Source: an uncultured Parabacteroides sp. (GTDB lineage Bacteria > Bacteroidota > Bacteroidia > Bacteroidales > Tannerellaceae). Taken from it: a stretch of 9,142 bases of DNA. The position numbers were made by a program, and so were the translations under genes. Below are positions 1 through 6,225 of this stretch, one piece after another (the first letter of the stretch is position 1; every line of letters begins with the position of its first letter). Below the pieces are notes generated by a model. That model made no database searches. It was not told where the DNA came from and worked only from the letters and a program-made list of their open reading frames with translations. The DNA is taken from the NCBI GenBank assembly GCA_900552415.1, contig USAD01000096.1:1-9142 (forward strand), in the 5' to 3' direction.

Positions 1-487
1 GACATGGAAATCTATCTACTTGATAACTATCTGTGTCAAGAAAATATACTTCATTATAGTCTACAACATTAATATTAAAAGGATTAATATCTCCAATTAA
101 AATATCATTTGAATGTAATAGGTTGATTTTTTTTAAAATTGTAATAGCTAATTTTGTTAATTCAATCTTTGTCCAATTAGGAAAAATCAATTTAAATAAT
201 TTAGGCTGAAAAATTGAAGATTGTAATGACTTCCCTCCAGCTTTTTGCATTGTAAAACCAACAAAGTTATTATTTTCATCAAACAAAAGTTCATTAGGAA
301 TACAAACTCCTTTTATATGTATATCCTTATTAATAAAAGCACGCATTTTATCTAATCGATCTTTGGGATCAAAATATAATTTTGCAACATTACTATCATC
401 AATATCGTATACAGTACCTTCCCCTCCACAAGCTATTTCTTTGCCGAGTTCAACAATTTCACCTTTTTCATTAAAAAATTTGTTCAT
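1..487 (-). CDS. Eukaryote-like Ser/Thr protein kinase, YegI / TerY-associated type (N-terminal 162 codons; continues past left edge)
   Basis: Reading the minus strand from ATG at 487 gives an open frame of 162 codons that runs off the window. Kinase landmarks appear in order: a glycine-rich loop GGEGTVY (residues 21-27), a VAK lysine (K36), a catalytic-loop equivalent GDINPFN (D133 as the base, N138 for metal) with H125 just before it, and a metal-binding DTDSYQ (D151) in place of DFG, followed by FPC (160-162). The GD(I/L)NP.N plus DTDS(Y/F)Q signature is typical of the bacterial YegI-like kinases, which often sit beside a von Willebrand A protein and a PP2C phosphatase (TerY triads); those partners would lie outside the window. 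The likely role is phosphorylating a protein partner in the cytosol. The gene is far richer in A+T than the core genes to the right, suggesting horizontal transfer. Kinase fold: confident. Subfamily: from motif memory. Confidence 0.85.
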   Translation of the reverse strand, partial: MNKFFNEKGEIVELGKEIACGGEGTVYDIDDSNVAKLYFDPKDRLDKMRAFINKDIHIKGVCIPNELLFDENNNFVGFTMQKAGGKSLQSSIFQPKLFKLIFPNWTKIELTKLAITILKKINLLHSNDILIGDINPFNINVVDYNEVYFLDTDSYQVDRFPC

Positions 488-616
488 TTTTGCGTAATAC
501 TGTCTAAAAATTGTGTTTGTTCGCCATAAAGGTAATGTTTTTTTATAAAAGGAGTCTCAAACAATAAATTAAATATTTGTAAGCATTCGGTAAGCACGTT
601 GCAAATTTTGTAAATT

Positions 617-673
617 AGTTCCGAATCGGTGCTATTCGTAGTCGATTCGGAACTGATAGTGTCTATTCGGAAC
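617..673. repeat. Cluster of GTTCCGAAT repeats with a perfect 12-bp inverted pair
   Basis: AGTTCCGAATCG at 617-628 is the exact reverse complement of CGATTCGGAACT at 643-654, with a 14-base spacer. A third arm, ATTCGGAAC at 665-673, repeats the 645-653 arm in the same orientation 20 bp away. The cluster lies about 130 bp upstream of the kinase start on its promoter side and next to the IS66 remnant. It could be an operator array for the kinase operon, a transcript hairpin, or part of a lost element's end. The repeat is directly visible; the role is not known. Confidence 0.65.
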
Positions 674-679
674 AAGTTT

Positions 680-848
680 GCTGGGATTTTGCCCTGGACA
701 TATTCCATCCAGATTCTAGAGTCCACTTCTGCGGACTTGCAGGTGGCTATCAATCAGTACACGGTGGAGCCCTGTATGCGGACGCGTCATTGCTGCGGAA
801 CAGATAGTTCTTTCTTCCCAAAACCAAAGATCTGTCTTCATACTCCAG
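680..848 (-). pseudogene. Remnant of the C-terminus of an IS66-family transposase (TnpC)
   Basis: On the minus strand, one frame (848 down to about 760) reads LVLGRKNYLFRSNDASAYRA. A second frame (about 765 down to 682) reads LIATCKSAEVD, then WMEYVQGKIP. Together they match the conserved end of IS66 transposases (family pattern: RPL.LGRKNYLF..NDASA.RAA..YSLI.TCK..GVDP..WMEDVL..IP). The two halves are in different frames, so there is an indel, and a TGA at 754-756 falls where the family has the Ser of YSLI. No DDE catalytic core, TnpA or TnpB is present, so only the last 55 or so codons survive. An open frame runs on from this tail to 484, but that is readthrough, not a gene. Recognition rests on motif memory without a database search. 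Confidence 0.75.
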
Positions 849-947
849 AAAATGTATTCTATCCGCCATTTAATTATATACTACATTTGCCATAGGAGAT
901 ATACTTCATGAAATATCCGACGGGATATTATTAGCTATAGCGTATAA

Positions 948-1100
948 CTTAATAACCTTAAAAAGGTTGGTCGTGTTGGCTGATGTGCTCTTGTTTGAGG
1001 CACCAGTTTTGGGAGCGGTGCCTTGGATGGCAATCTTGACCGTGTTGTGGCCATTGCGGCGGTTGATGGCGGCCAGGCGGGCTTGATTTTTTTCTTCAGC
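948..1100 (-). pseudogene. Remnant of the UmuC-like DNA polymerase V subunit C-terminal domain (DUF4113)
   Basis: The minus strand reads EEKNQARLAAINRRNGHNTV (first residue near 1097), then KIAIQG. This resembles the DUF4113 tail of UmuC (pattern: D..K...L...ID.INR+.G..TV+.A.QG). Downstream, a shifted frame gives NWCLKQEHIS, and the original frame then gives TTNLFKVIK. The family has W.(L/M)..E..S..YTTN...(V/I)..(V/K) here, so the coding sequence appears broken by at least two indels. The catalytic palm, finger and little-finger domains are missing, so this is a fragment of an SOS mutagenesis gene, of the kind plasmids and conjugative elements carry. About 55 bp beyond it toward its end, nothing coding is seen. 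Alternative: chance similarity, which I think less likely given the ordered motifs. Confidence 0.6.
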
Positions 1101-1139
1101 TAGTCTTGCCGCGAAGATAGGGAAATTTATATTTATCCG

Positions 1140-1185
1140 GCTTGGGCGCATGAGGCCGCACGAGCCGTGCGGCCCTACGCCAAGC
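1140..1185. repeat. Long GC-rich hairpin between a decayed region and the acidic-protein gene
   Basis: A perfect 9-bp stem (GGCCGCACG at 1154-1162 with CGTGCGGCC at 1166-1174, three-base loop) extends outward imperfectly to GCTTGG at 1140-1145 pairing with CCAAGC at 1180-1185. It lies 10 bp past the stop of the minus-strand acidic-protein gene, so it could end that transcript, but no T-run follows on the minus strand. It lacks the GNRA loop of a group II intron domain V. It may be a leftover of a mobile element. Confidence 0.65.
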
Positions 1186-1194
1186 TCGCGTCCG

Positions 1195-1488
1195 TTAGTC
1201 GTCATCTCCCCATATGGAGCAAATGATTTTGTTGTCTTCCCAATTGTAGTTTCCTTCCCAATCTGCCATCGCTTCATCGATAGCTTCTTCAACATCTTCA
1301 TCCCACGATTCAGGTACACAATCGTCCATTTCCTCATAATCAAATTCAACTTCTACGACGCCAACCTCATCGCCTGAATATGGGTCGGTCGTAAAATAAC
1401 TGTTGATTTCATAAGGCAGGTCGTACTCGAGACTGTCGAGCGCTTCCTCAATGTCATTTTCAAATTCTTCGAGTAAATTATTATCCAT
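1195..1488 (-). CDS. Extremely acidic 97-residue protein of unknown function
   Basis: I do not recognise this protein. It begins at ATG 1488 and ends at TAA 1197-1195. Of 97 residues, 36 are Asp or Glu, with one Lys and no Arg or His, giving a net charge near -35; the acid is spread along the chain and ends in GDDD. There is no signal peptide or membrane segment, so it should be cytosolic. Aromatic residues (four Trp and several Tyr and Phe) are interspersed, as expected for a folded domain rather than a disordered tail. It lies 57 bp downstream of the two-membrane-segment gene on the same strand and could be cotranscribed with it, though the AT-rich gap may hold its own promoter (TTAGTTTG at 1533-1540 on the minus strand is one base from the Bacteroidetes -7 box). 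A DNA-mimic or chaperone-like role is possible but unsupported. Confidence 0.7.
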   Translation of the reverse strand: MDNNLLEEFENDIEEALDSLEYDLPYEINSYFTTDPYSGDEVGVVEVEFDYEEMDDCVPESWDEDVEEAIDEAMADWEGNYNWEDNKIICSIWGDDD

Positions 1489-1545
1489 GAAAAATAAATT
1501 TTATGTTTTTAATATAGAATAGTCATTCATATCAAACTAAATCGA

Positions 1546-2436
1546 TCATCTTATTTTGCTTTTTCCCGGATTCTTTCCCACAAACCACTTCCCGAAGGCG
1601 TCGGTCAGCGCCATGATCAGCGCGCAGCCCAGGATGAGGCAGAGCGGATGGCTGTAGACCAGCAGGAGCTGCTTCCAGAAGGAATGGTAGAGGATGTTGA
1701 GCTCGGCCATCTGGCTCTTGTATTGGTAGAGACCGGCATGAAACAGCAGCCGGAGTTGGGGGAGCTCCACATAAAATCGATAGAAAAGAATCATCAGTGA
1801 GCAGGCCAGATAACACCCGGCGAGGCAGGCGATGGCCCGGGCGGTCTGGTAAATGTAACCGACCGGCCTGAAAAGGGCCAGGAACGCCTCCCTCTGGTGG
1901 GTGTTATGGATATGCCTGATAAGGCTATAGGATTGGGTTAGATCGCTTGTCGCCAGGAGCTGGTATTGCCAGATGAGGTTGTCGCCAACCTCTTTCGCCG
2001 AGAAGTCGCGGACGCGATGGATCTCCAGGCTGTCGAACAGCCGCTCCCGGTCGATCGTGAACGGGGCCTCTTGGCCGTCGCTCGCCTCGAGCCAGTCGAG
2101 CAGGCCTTGGCAGAAGAGCGAGAACGTCTGGTTGAATCGTTCTTGCCATCTTCTTTTTCGCCAGATGGCCCGGTTCGCCATCTGGAAGTAGAAGAGGCTG
2201 GCGAGCAACGCGTCGAGGATGGGGATCACCCGTTGCTTGTCGTCTGTCGCCTGGAGTTCCCGGCAAGCCGCCTCCACTTGTTGCCTGAAAAGTTTGGGAT
2301 CGCTGATTCCCTCGAGGTAGCTTATGGCCTGGCTCGCCAGGAGAGCGCAGTCGCGCGGGGCCTTCGGGAGCCTCGTGTTCGCCTTGATCCCGTTCAGGAG
2401 CTCGAGGAGCTTATCTAATGTCATGTCGTTTCTCAT
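1546..2436 (-). CDS. Hypothetical protein with two C-terminal membrane segments, divergent from the WYL regulator
   Basis: I do not recognise the family. The 296-residue product has a soluble helical N-terminal part (about 1-195) rich in charged and Leu residues, with a basic stretch WRKRRWQER at 92-100. Two hydrophobic segments follow at about 201-220 and 257-281, separated by a 35-residue amphipathic linker, and a Lys-rich tail ends GKSKIR. No signal peptide is visible, so the large N-terminal domain is probably cytosolic and anchored to the inner membrane. The start at 2436 gives MRNDM; a second ATG at 2424 is equally possible. Codon use and G+C match the WYL gene next door, not the AT-rich left segment. 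The two genes diverge from a 172-bp region with paired inverted repeats, so this gene is a likely target of that regulator. Its role is unknown. Confidence 0.8.
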   Translation of the reverse strand: MRNDMTLDKLLELLNGIKANTRLPKAPRDCALLASQAISYLEGISDPKLFRQQVEAACRELQATDDKQRVIPILDALLASLFYFQMANRAIWRKRRWQERFNQTFSLFCQGLLDWLEASDGQEAPFTIDRERLFDSLEIHRVRDFSAKEVGDNLIWQYQLLATSDLTQSYSLIRHIHNTHQREAFLALFRPVGYIYQTARAIACLAGCYLACSLMILFYRFYVELPQLRLLFHAGLYQYKSQMAELNILYHSFWKQLLLVYSHPLCLILGCALIMALTDAFGKWFVGKNPGKSKIR

Positions 2437-2483
2437 GCCTGTCGTTTATTATTGGATTACTGACGCGAAGAAAGGCCCGGCCC

Positions 2484-2550
2484 CCGACAAAACTTGTCCG
2501 GGTCCGGGAAAAAAGCGTGGGATTCTTGGCGGTCGGACATGTTTTGTCCG
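2484..2550. promoter_or_regulatory. Paired 17-bp inverted repeats, candidate operators for the WYL regulator
   Basis: Site 1 (2484-2500) is CCGACAAAACTTGTCCG and site 2 (2534-2550) is CGGACATGTTTTGTCCG. Both fit C[CG]GACA-N5-TGTCCG; site 2 is perfectly symmetric apart from the spacer. Their centres are 50 bp apart, near five helical turns. Site 1 lies about 56 bp before the divergent membrane-protein start and site 2 about 67 bp before the WYL start. A weaker element with a 2-base spacer, GACAGTTGTC (2571-2580), lies closer to the WYL gene. Repeated spacing and sequence argue for a dimeric regulator. That it is the WYL protein is inferred from position. Confidence 0.65.
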
Positions 2551-2608
2551 TCCTGAGGCGATATCTTCGCGACAGTTGTCATATAATTAAAGAAAGGAGA
2601 AGAAGCTT

Positions 2609-3520
2609 ATGCAGAAATGGGAACGGTGTCTTTGGCTTATTGACCTGTTCAGCTCGTATGGCGAGTTGTCGCTGAGGGAGGTGAATGAGCGATTCATGCG
2701 TTACTCGAGAAACGAGATGGGCGAGTCGCTGTCGGAAAGGATGTTCTTACGCGATCGGGAATATATCGCGTCGACCTTCCAGCTGGATATCGAGTATGAT
2801 GGCCATATACGGAAATACCGGTTGAACAACCGCGAGGTGATCCGGCAAAACCCGCTTTACCGCTATTTGTTGAGCAGCATGCACGTCGAGAATATGTCGG
2901 AATTGCTGGTCAGGCACCGGGATCGGGTGATGCTTCAGGAGCCGCCGACCGGGACGGAGTGGCTGTGCGTCCTGCTGGACGCGATCGAGAGGCGGCGGAC
3001 CGTCGTTTTCGATTACCGGTCTTATCATATGAAGGGTCAGTTGCTCCATTATGAGCTGATCCCGGCCTTCGTGCGCCTGTTCGAGAAGCGGTGGTACCTG
3101 ATCGGGGAATACCTGAATCACGTTACTACCCGTGTGCTGGCGCTCGAGCGGATGTCGGACGTGCGTTTGGGCGACTACTGCCTGTCTCCTTCCGAGGCGA
3201 TCACGCCCGATCGGTATTATGGAGGTTGTTACGGCGTGATCCGCGACGCGCAAGAGCCGCGGGATATCTACCTGAAGGTTTACGGCAGCCAGGTGGATTA
3301 TGTCCGGTCGTTGCCGCTCCACCCGCTGCAGGAGGAGGTGGAGACCACCGATGAATATTCGGTGTTCCATTATTTCTTCCGTCCCTCTTACGACTTCATC
3401 CAGCAGGTCCTGTGGCACAGGGACATGGTGGAGGTGCTCAGCCCGATCGAGTTGCGGCAGGAGATATGCGCCGTCTTGCGGAAGGCGTTGAGGCGTTATG
3501 GCCCGGACGGGGAGATCTGA
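2609..3520 (+). CDS. WYL-domain transcriptional regulator (wHTH-WYL-WCX)
   Basis: The 303-residue product has the usual three-part layout: an N-terminal winged helix-turn-helix region (about 1-72), a WYL domain (about 120-185) and a C-terminal WCX region (about 217-295). The WYL core is plain: VFDYRSY (133-139), LIPAFVRLFEKRWYLIG (150-166, with WYL at 162-164) and RVLALERM (175-182), matching the family's R.f.l.R+ strand. WYL domains sense small ligands or nucleic acid, and the protein should bind DNA as a dimer. The start at 2609 is well supported by AAAGGAG at 2593-2599, nine bases upstream, an unusually good Shine-Dalgarno for this group. It diverges from the membrane-protein gene, and the paired inverted repeats between them suggest autoregulation plus control of that neighbour. 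Related WYL proteins (BrxR, CapW) control phage-defence operons, but no defence gene is seen next to this one. Confidence 0.92.
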   Translation: MQKWERCLWLIDLFSSYGELSLREVNERFMRYSRNEMGESLSERMFLRDREYIASTFQLDIEYDGHIRKYRLNNREVIRQNPLYRYLLSSMHVENMSELLVRHRDRVMLQEPPTGTEWLCVLLDAIERRRTVVFDYRSYHMKGQLLHYELIPAFVRLFEKRWYLIGEYLNHVTTRVLALERMSDVRLGDYCLSPSEAITPDRYYGGCYGVIRDAQEPRDIYLKVYGSQVDYVRSLPLHPLQEEVETTDEYSVFHYFFRPSYDFIQQVLWHRDMVEVLSPIELRQEICAVLRKALRRYGPDGEI

Positions 3521-3607
3521 TCAGGTCGAAACGGGCGGAGGAGAAGAAAGAAAAAATAAGCTTGATCTGGAATTTATGGGAGTAGGGAATGGCCGATCGC
3601 GATGAAA

Positions 3608-3642
3608 CACCCTTATAAAAAGGTGAAACCCTTTTAAGGTTT
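3608..3642. repeat. Four-arm alternating inverted repeat upstream of pheT
   Basis: ACCCTT (3609-3614), AAGGT (3620-3624), ACCCTT (3628-3633) and AAGGT (3636-3640) alternate, so each arm can pair with either neighbour: arms 1:2, 2:3 or 3:4. The second pair extends to AAACCCTTTTAAGGTTT (3626-3642). The stems are short and AT-rich. This could be a tandem operator for a regulator of pheT or, if transcribed from further upstream, a switchable leader. It lies just upstream of the predicted pheT -7 box. Confidence 0.45.
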
Positions 3643-3655
3643 AAATTATTATTCT

Positions 3656-3663
3656 TAATTTTG
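3656..3663 (+). promoter_or_regulatory. Candidate Bacteroidetes -7 promoter box for pheT-yebC
   Basis: TAATTTTG matches the Bacteroidetes primary sigma -7 consensus TAnnTTTG exactly. A weak -33 candidate, TTTT at 3632-3635, lies 20 bases upstream and falls within the four-arm repeat. This would place the transcript start around 3670 and leave a leader of about 55 bases before the pheT ATG at 3725. Confidence 0.45.
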
Positions 3664-3724
3664 CCCGTCAAATTGGCCGCTGACCGTCAGGTTGGCGTTG
3701 TTGGTGGAAATAAATTTTTGAGCA

Positions 3725-6187
3725 ATGAATATATCATACAATTGGCTGAAGGAATATCTGGATTTCGATTTACAGCCGGATGAAGTAGCTGCGGCCTTGA
3801 CCTCGATCGGTTTGGAGACTGGTGGGGTTGAAGAGGTCCAAACGATTAAGGGTGGCCTTGAGGGCCTGGTTATTGGAGAGGTCCTGACATGTGAGGACCA
3901 TCCGAATTCCGATCATTTACATATCACGACGGTGAATGTGGGTGGCGAGGCGCCATTGCAGATTGTTTGTGGCGCTCCGAACGTGGCGGCAGGCCAGAAG
4001 GTGGTTGTCGCTGTTAACGGGACGAAATTGTATGATGGCGACCAATGTTTCACGATCAAGAAGTCGAAGATCCGCGGGGTTGAGTCGAATGGCATGATTT
4101 GCGCCGAGGATGAGATCGGTATCGGAACCGATCATTCCGGTATTATCGTATTGCCGGCTGACGCGGTTGTCGGTACATTGGCGAAAGATTATTATAATGT
4201 AAAGAGTGATTATGTCCTGGAGGTGGATATCACTCCGAACCGGGTGGACGCGACGTCGCATTATGGTGTCGCTCGCGACTTGGCCGCTTATTTGAAGCAG
4301 GCCGGCAAGCCGGCGGCATTGCGGTTGCCTTCGGTTGAGGCCTTCAAGATCGACGATGAGACACCGGCCATTGAGGTGGTTGTCGAGAACGAGGAGGCTT
4401 GCTTGCGTTACTCGGGCGTGACGATCAAGGGCGTGACGGTTAAGGAGAGCCCGGAATGGTTGCAGAACCGGTTGCGTGTGATTGGCTTGCGCCCGATTAA
4501 TAACGTGGTCGATGTCACCAATTTCATCCTGCATGAGTTGGGACAGCCCTTGCATTCTTTCGATGCCGCTAAGATTAAGGGAAATAAGGTGGTTGTCAAG
4601 GCCGTTGAGGCAGGTACGAAGTTCGTTACGCTGGATGGCGTAGAGCGTACGCTGACCGATCGCGACTTGATGATCTGTAATACGGAAGAGCCGATGTGTA
4701 TCGGTGGTGTCTTCGGTGGCTTGGAGTCAGGCGTAACCGAGCAGACGACTGATGTCTTCCTGGAGTCGGCTTGCTTCCATCCGACATGGATCCGTAAGAC
4801 GGCCCGTCGTTTTGGCTTGAACACGGACGCCTCTTTCCGCTTCGAGCGTGGCTTGGATCCGAATAATACGATCTATGTCTTGAAACGGGCGGCTCTCCTG
4901 ATCCAGGAGTTGGCGGGCGGTAAGATTACCGGCGCTATCCAGGATGTTTATCCGAAGGTTGTTGAGCCTTACCGTGTGGAGGTCTCTTATGCGAAGATCA
5001 ATAGCTTGATCGGTAAGGAGATCCCGGTAGAGACGGTTAAGAGTATCGTCGACAGCTTGGAGATGAAGATTGAGTCGGAGACGGCTGAGGGATTGTGCCT
5101 TCGTGTGCCGGTTTATCGTATAGACGTACAACGTGATGTTGACGTTATCGAGGATATTCTCCGTATCTATGGCTATAACAACGTGGAGTTTAACGAGGAG
5201 GTGAAAGCTTGCTTGAGCTATCAGACCCCGACGGACCACAGCTATAAGATGCAGAACCTGATCTCGGAGCAACTTTGTGGTTGCGGTTTCAACGAGATCA
5301 TGAATAATTCCTTGACTCGTTCGGCTTATTATAGCGACCTGACGGCTTATCCGGAGAAGAATTGCGTCCGTTTGATGAACCCGTTGAGCGCGGACCTGAA
5401 CGTTATGCGCCAGACATTGCTGTTCGGTGGCTTGGAGAGCGCGGAGCACAACATGAAGCGTCGTCGTGGAAACATCCGTTTCTATGAGTTTGGCAATTGC
5501 TATCAGTACGATGAGACGAAGAAGAAGGAGGGCGAGACCCTCGCTGGCTTCTCAGAGGATTATCGTCTGGGTATCTGGCTTGCCGGTAACCGGGTCGAGA
5601 ACTCATGGGCACATCCGAACGAGAAGACGACTGTTTATGAGTTGAAGGCTTATGTGGAGAATGTCCTGTCTCGTCTGGGCTTGAATTTGGGTAAGCTTGT
5701 CTTTGGTGTTTTGACGGATGATATTTATTCGGCAGGTCTTTCGATCACGACCCAGTCCGGACGTCGGTTAGGTTCTTTGGGTATCGTCAGCAAGAAGATC
5801 CTTAAGGCGATGGATATTGATGTTGAGGTCTATTTCGCTGAGTTGTCGTGGACCGCGTTGATGAAGGAGACGAAAAAGAACAAGGTGACTTATACGGAGA
5901 TCTCGAAGTTCCCGGCCGTTAAGCGCGACTTGGCCCTGTTGTTGGACAAGAGCGTCGCCTTCGCTGATATCGAGAAGATCGCGGGCGAGAGCGAGCGTAA
6001 GTTGTTGAAGTCGGTAACCTTGTTTGATGTTTATGAGGGTAAGAACCTGCCGGCGGGCAAGAAATCGTACGCTGTTAGCTTCTATCTCCAGGATGACAAT
6101 AAGACATTGAATGATAAGCAAATCGACGCTATCATGAAGAAGATCCAGACAAATCTGGAGCAGAAGTTGGGCGCACAATTGAGATAA
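3725..6187 (+). CDS. pheT: Phenylalanine--tRNA ligase beta subunit
   Basis: The 820-residue product is full length for the long bacterial PheT. It pairs with PheS in an alpha2-beta2 enzyme that charges tRNA-Phe, binding tRNA and editing Tyr-tRNA-Phe. Domains in order: N-terminal segment MNISYNWLKEYLDFDL, a tRNA-binding EMAP-like OB fold (about 42-155; HPNSDHLHI at 59-67, IVCGAPNV at 80-87), the B3/B4 editing domain (about 218-392; GLRPINNVVDVTNF at 254-267), B5 (about 410-485), a catalytic-like core (about 490-712) and the C-terminal FDX-ACB anticodon-binding domain (about 727-819; KFPAVKRDLAL at 728-738). The ATG at 3725 gives the standard N-terminus. pheS is not in the window. yebC follows after 38 bp and is probably cotranscribed. 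No oddities seen. Confidence 0.98.
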   Translation: MNISYNWLKEYLDFDLQPDEVAAALTSIGLETGGVEEVQTIKGGLEGLVIGEVLTCEDHPNSDHLHITTVNVGGEAPLQIVCGAPNVAAGQKVVVAVNGTKLYDGDQCFTIKKSKIRGVESNGMICAEDEIGIGTDHSGIIVLPADAVVGTLAKDYYNVKSDYVLEVDITPNRVDATSHYGVARDLAAYLKQAGKPAALRLPSVEAFKIDDETPAIEVVVENEEACLRYSGVTIKGVTVKESPEWLQNRLRVIGLRPINNVVDVTNFILHELGQPLHSFDAAKIKGNKVVVKAVEAGTKFVTLDGVERTLTDRDLMICNTEEPMCIGGVFGGLESGVTEQTTDVFLESACFHPTWIRKTARRFGLNTDASFRFERGLDPNNTIYVLKRAALLIQELAGGKITGAIQDVYPKVVEPYRVEVSYAKINSLIGKEIPVETVKSIVDSLEMKIESETAEGLCLRVPVYRIDVQRDVDVIEDILRIYGYNNVEFNEEVKACLSYQTPTDHSYKMQNLISEQLCGCGFNEIMNNSLTRSAYYSDLTAYPEKNCVRLMNPLSADLNVMRQTLLFGGLESAEHNMKRRRGNIRFYEFGNCYQYDETKKKEGETLAGFSEDYRLGIWLAGNRVENSWAHPNEKTTVYELKAYVENVLSRLGLNLGKLVFGVLTDDIYSAGLSITTQSGRRLGSLGIVSKKILKAMDIDVEVYFAELSWTALMKETKKNKVTYTEISKFPAVKRDLALLLDKSVAFADIEKIAGESERKLLKSVTLFDVYEGKNLPAGKKSYAVSFYLQDDNKTLNDKQIDAIMKKIQTNLEQKLGAQLR

Positions 6188-6225
6188 TGAATTAAGGAAA
6201 AATATAACGAGTTTAAATTGAGTTT

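Noticed and set aside
484..753. 89-codon minus-strand open frame overlapping the kinase start by ATGA (487-484), which looks like a coupled upstream gene
   Set aside because: Its start is a TTG directly after a stop, and its first 24 codons are the IS66 transposase tail. The rest is readthrough of intergenic and repeat sequence, so the overlap is probably chance.
1140..1185. GC-rich hairpin as a group II intron domain V
   Set aside because: The stem length, three-base loop and lack of a GNRA loop and bulge do not fit, and no reverse transcriptase is nearby.
906..1349. 147-codon minus-strand open frame
   Set aside because: Its first half overlaps the acidic-protein gene in another frame and its second half is the broken umuC remnant plus the GC-rich hairpin; it is a composite, not a gene.
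1966..2418. 150-codon plus-strand open frame opposite the membrane-protein gene
   Set aside because: It is antisense to a longer frame with clear membrane segments, and its Arg/Glu/Val-rich composition is typical of a shadow in GC-rich codons.
2747..3418. 223-codon minus-strand open frame
   Set aside because: It is fully antisense to the WYL regulator, whose domains are unmistakable.
3917..4555. Long minus-strand open frames opposite pheT (also around 4727-5449)
   Set aside because: They mirror pheT codons and show no domain of their own.
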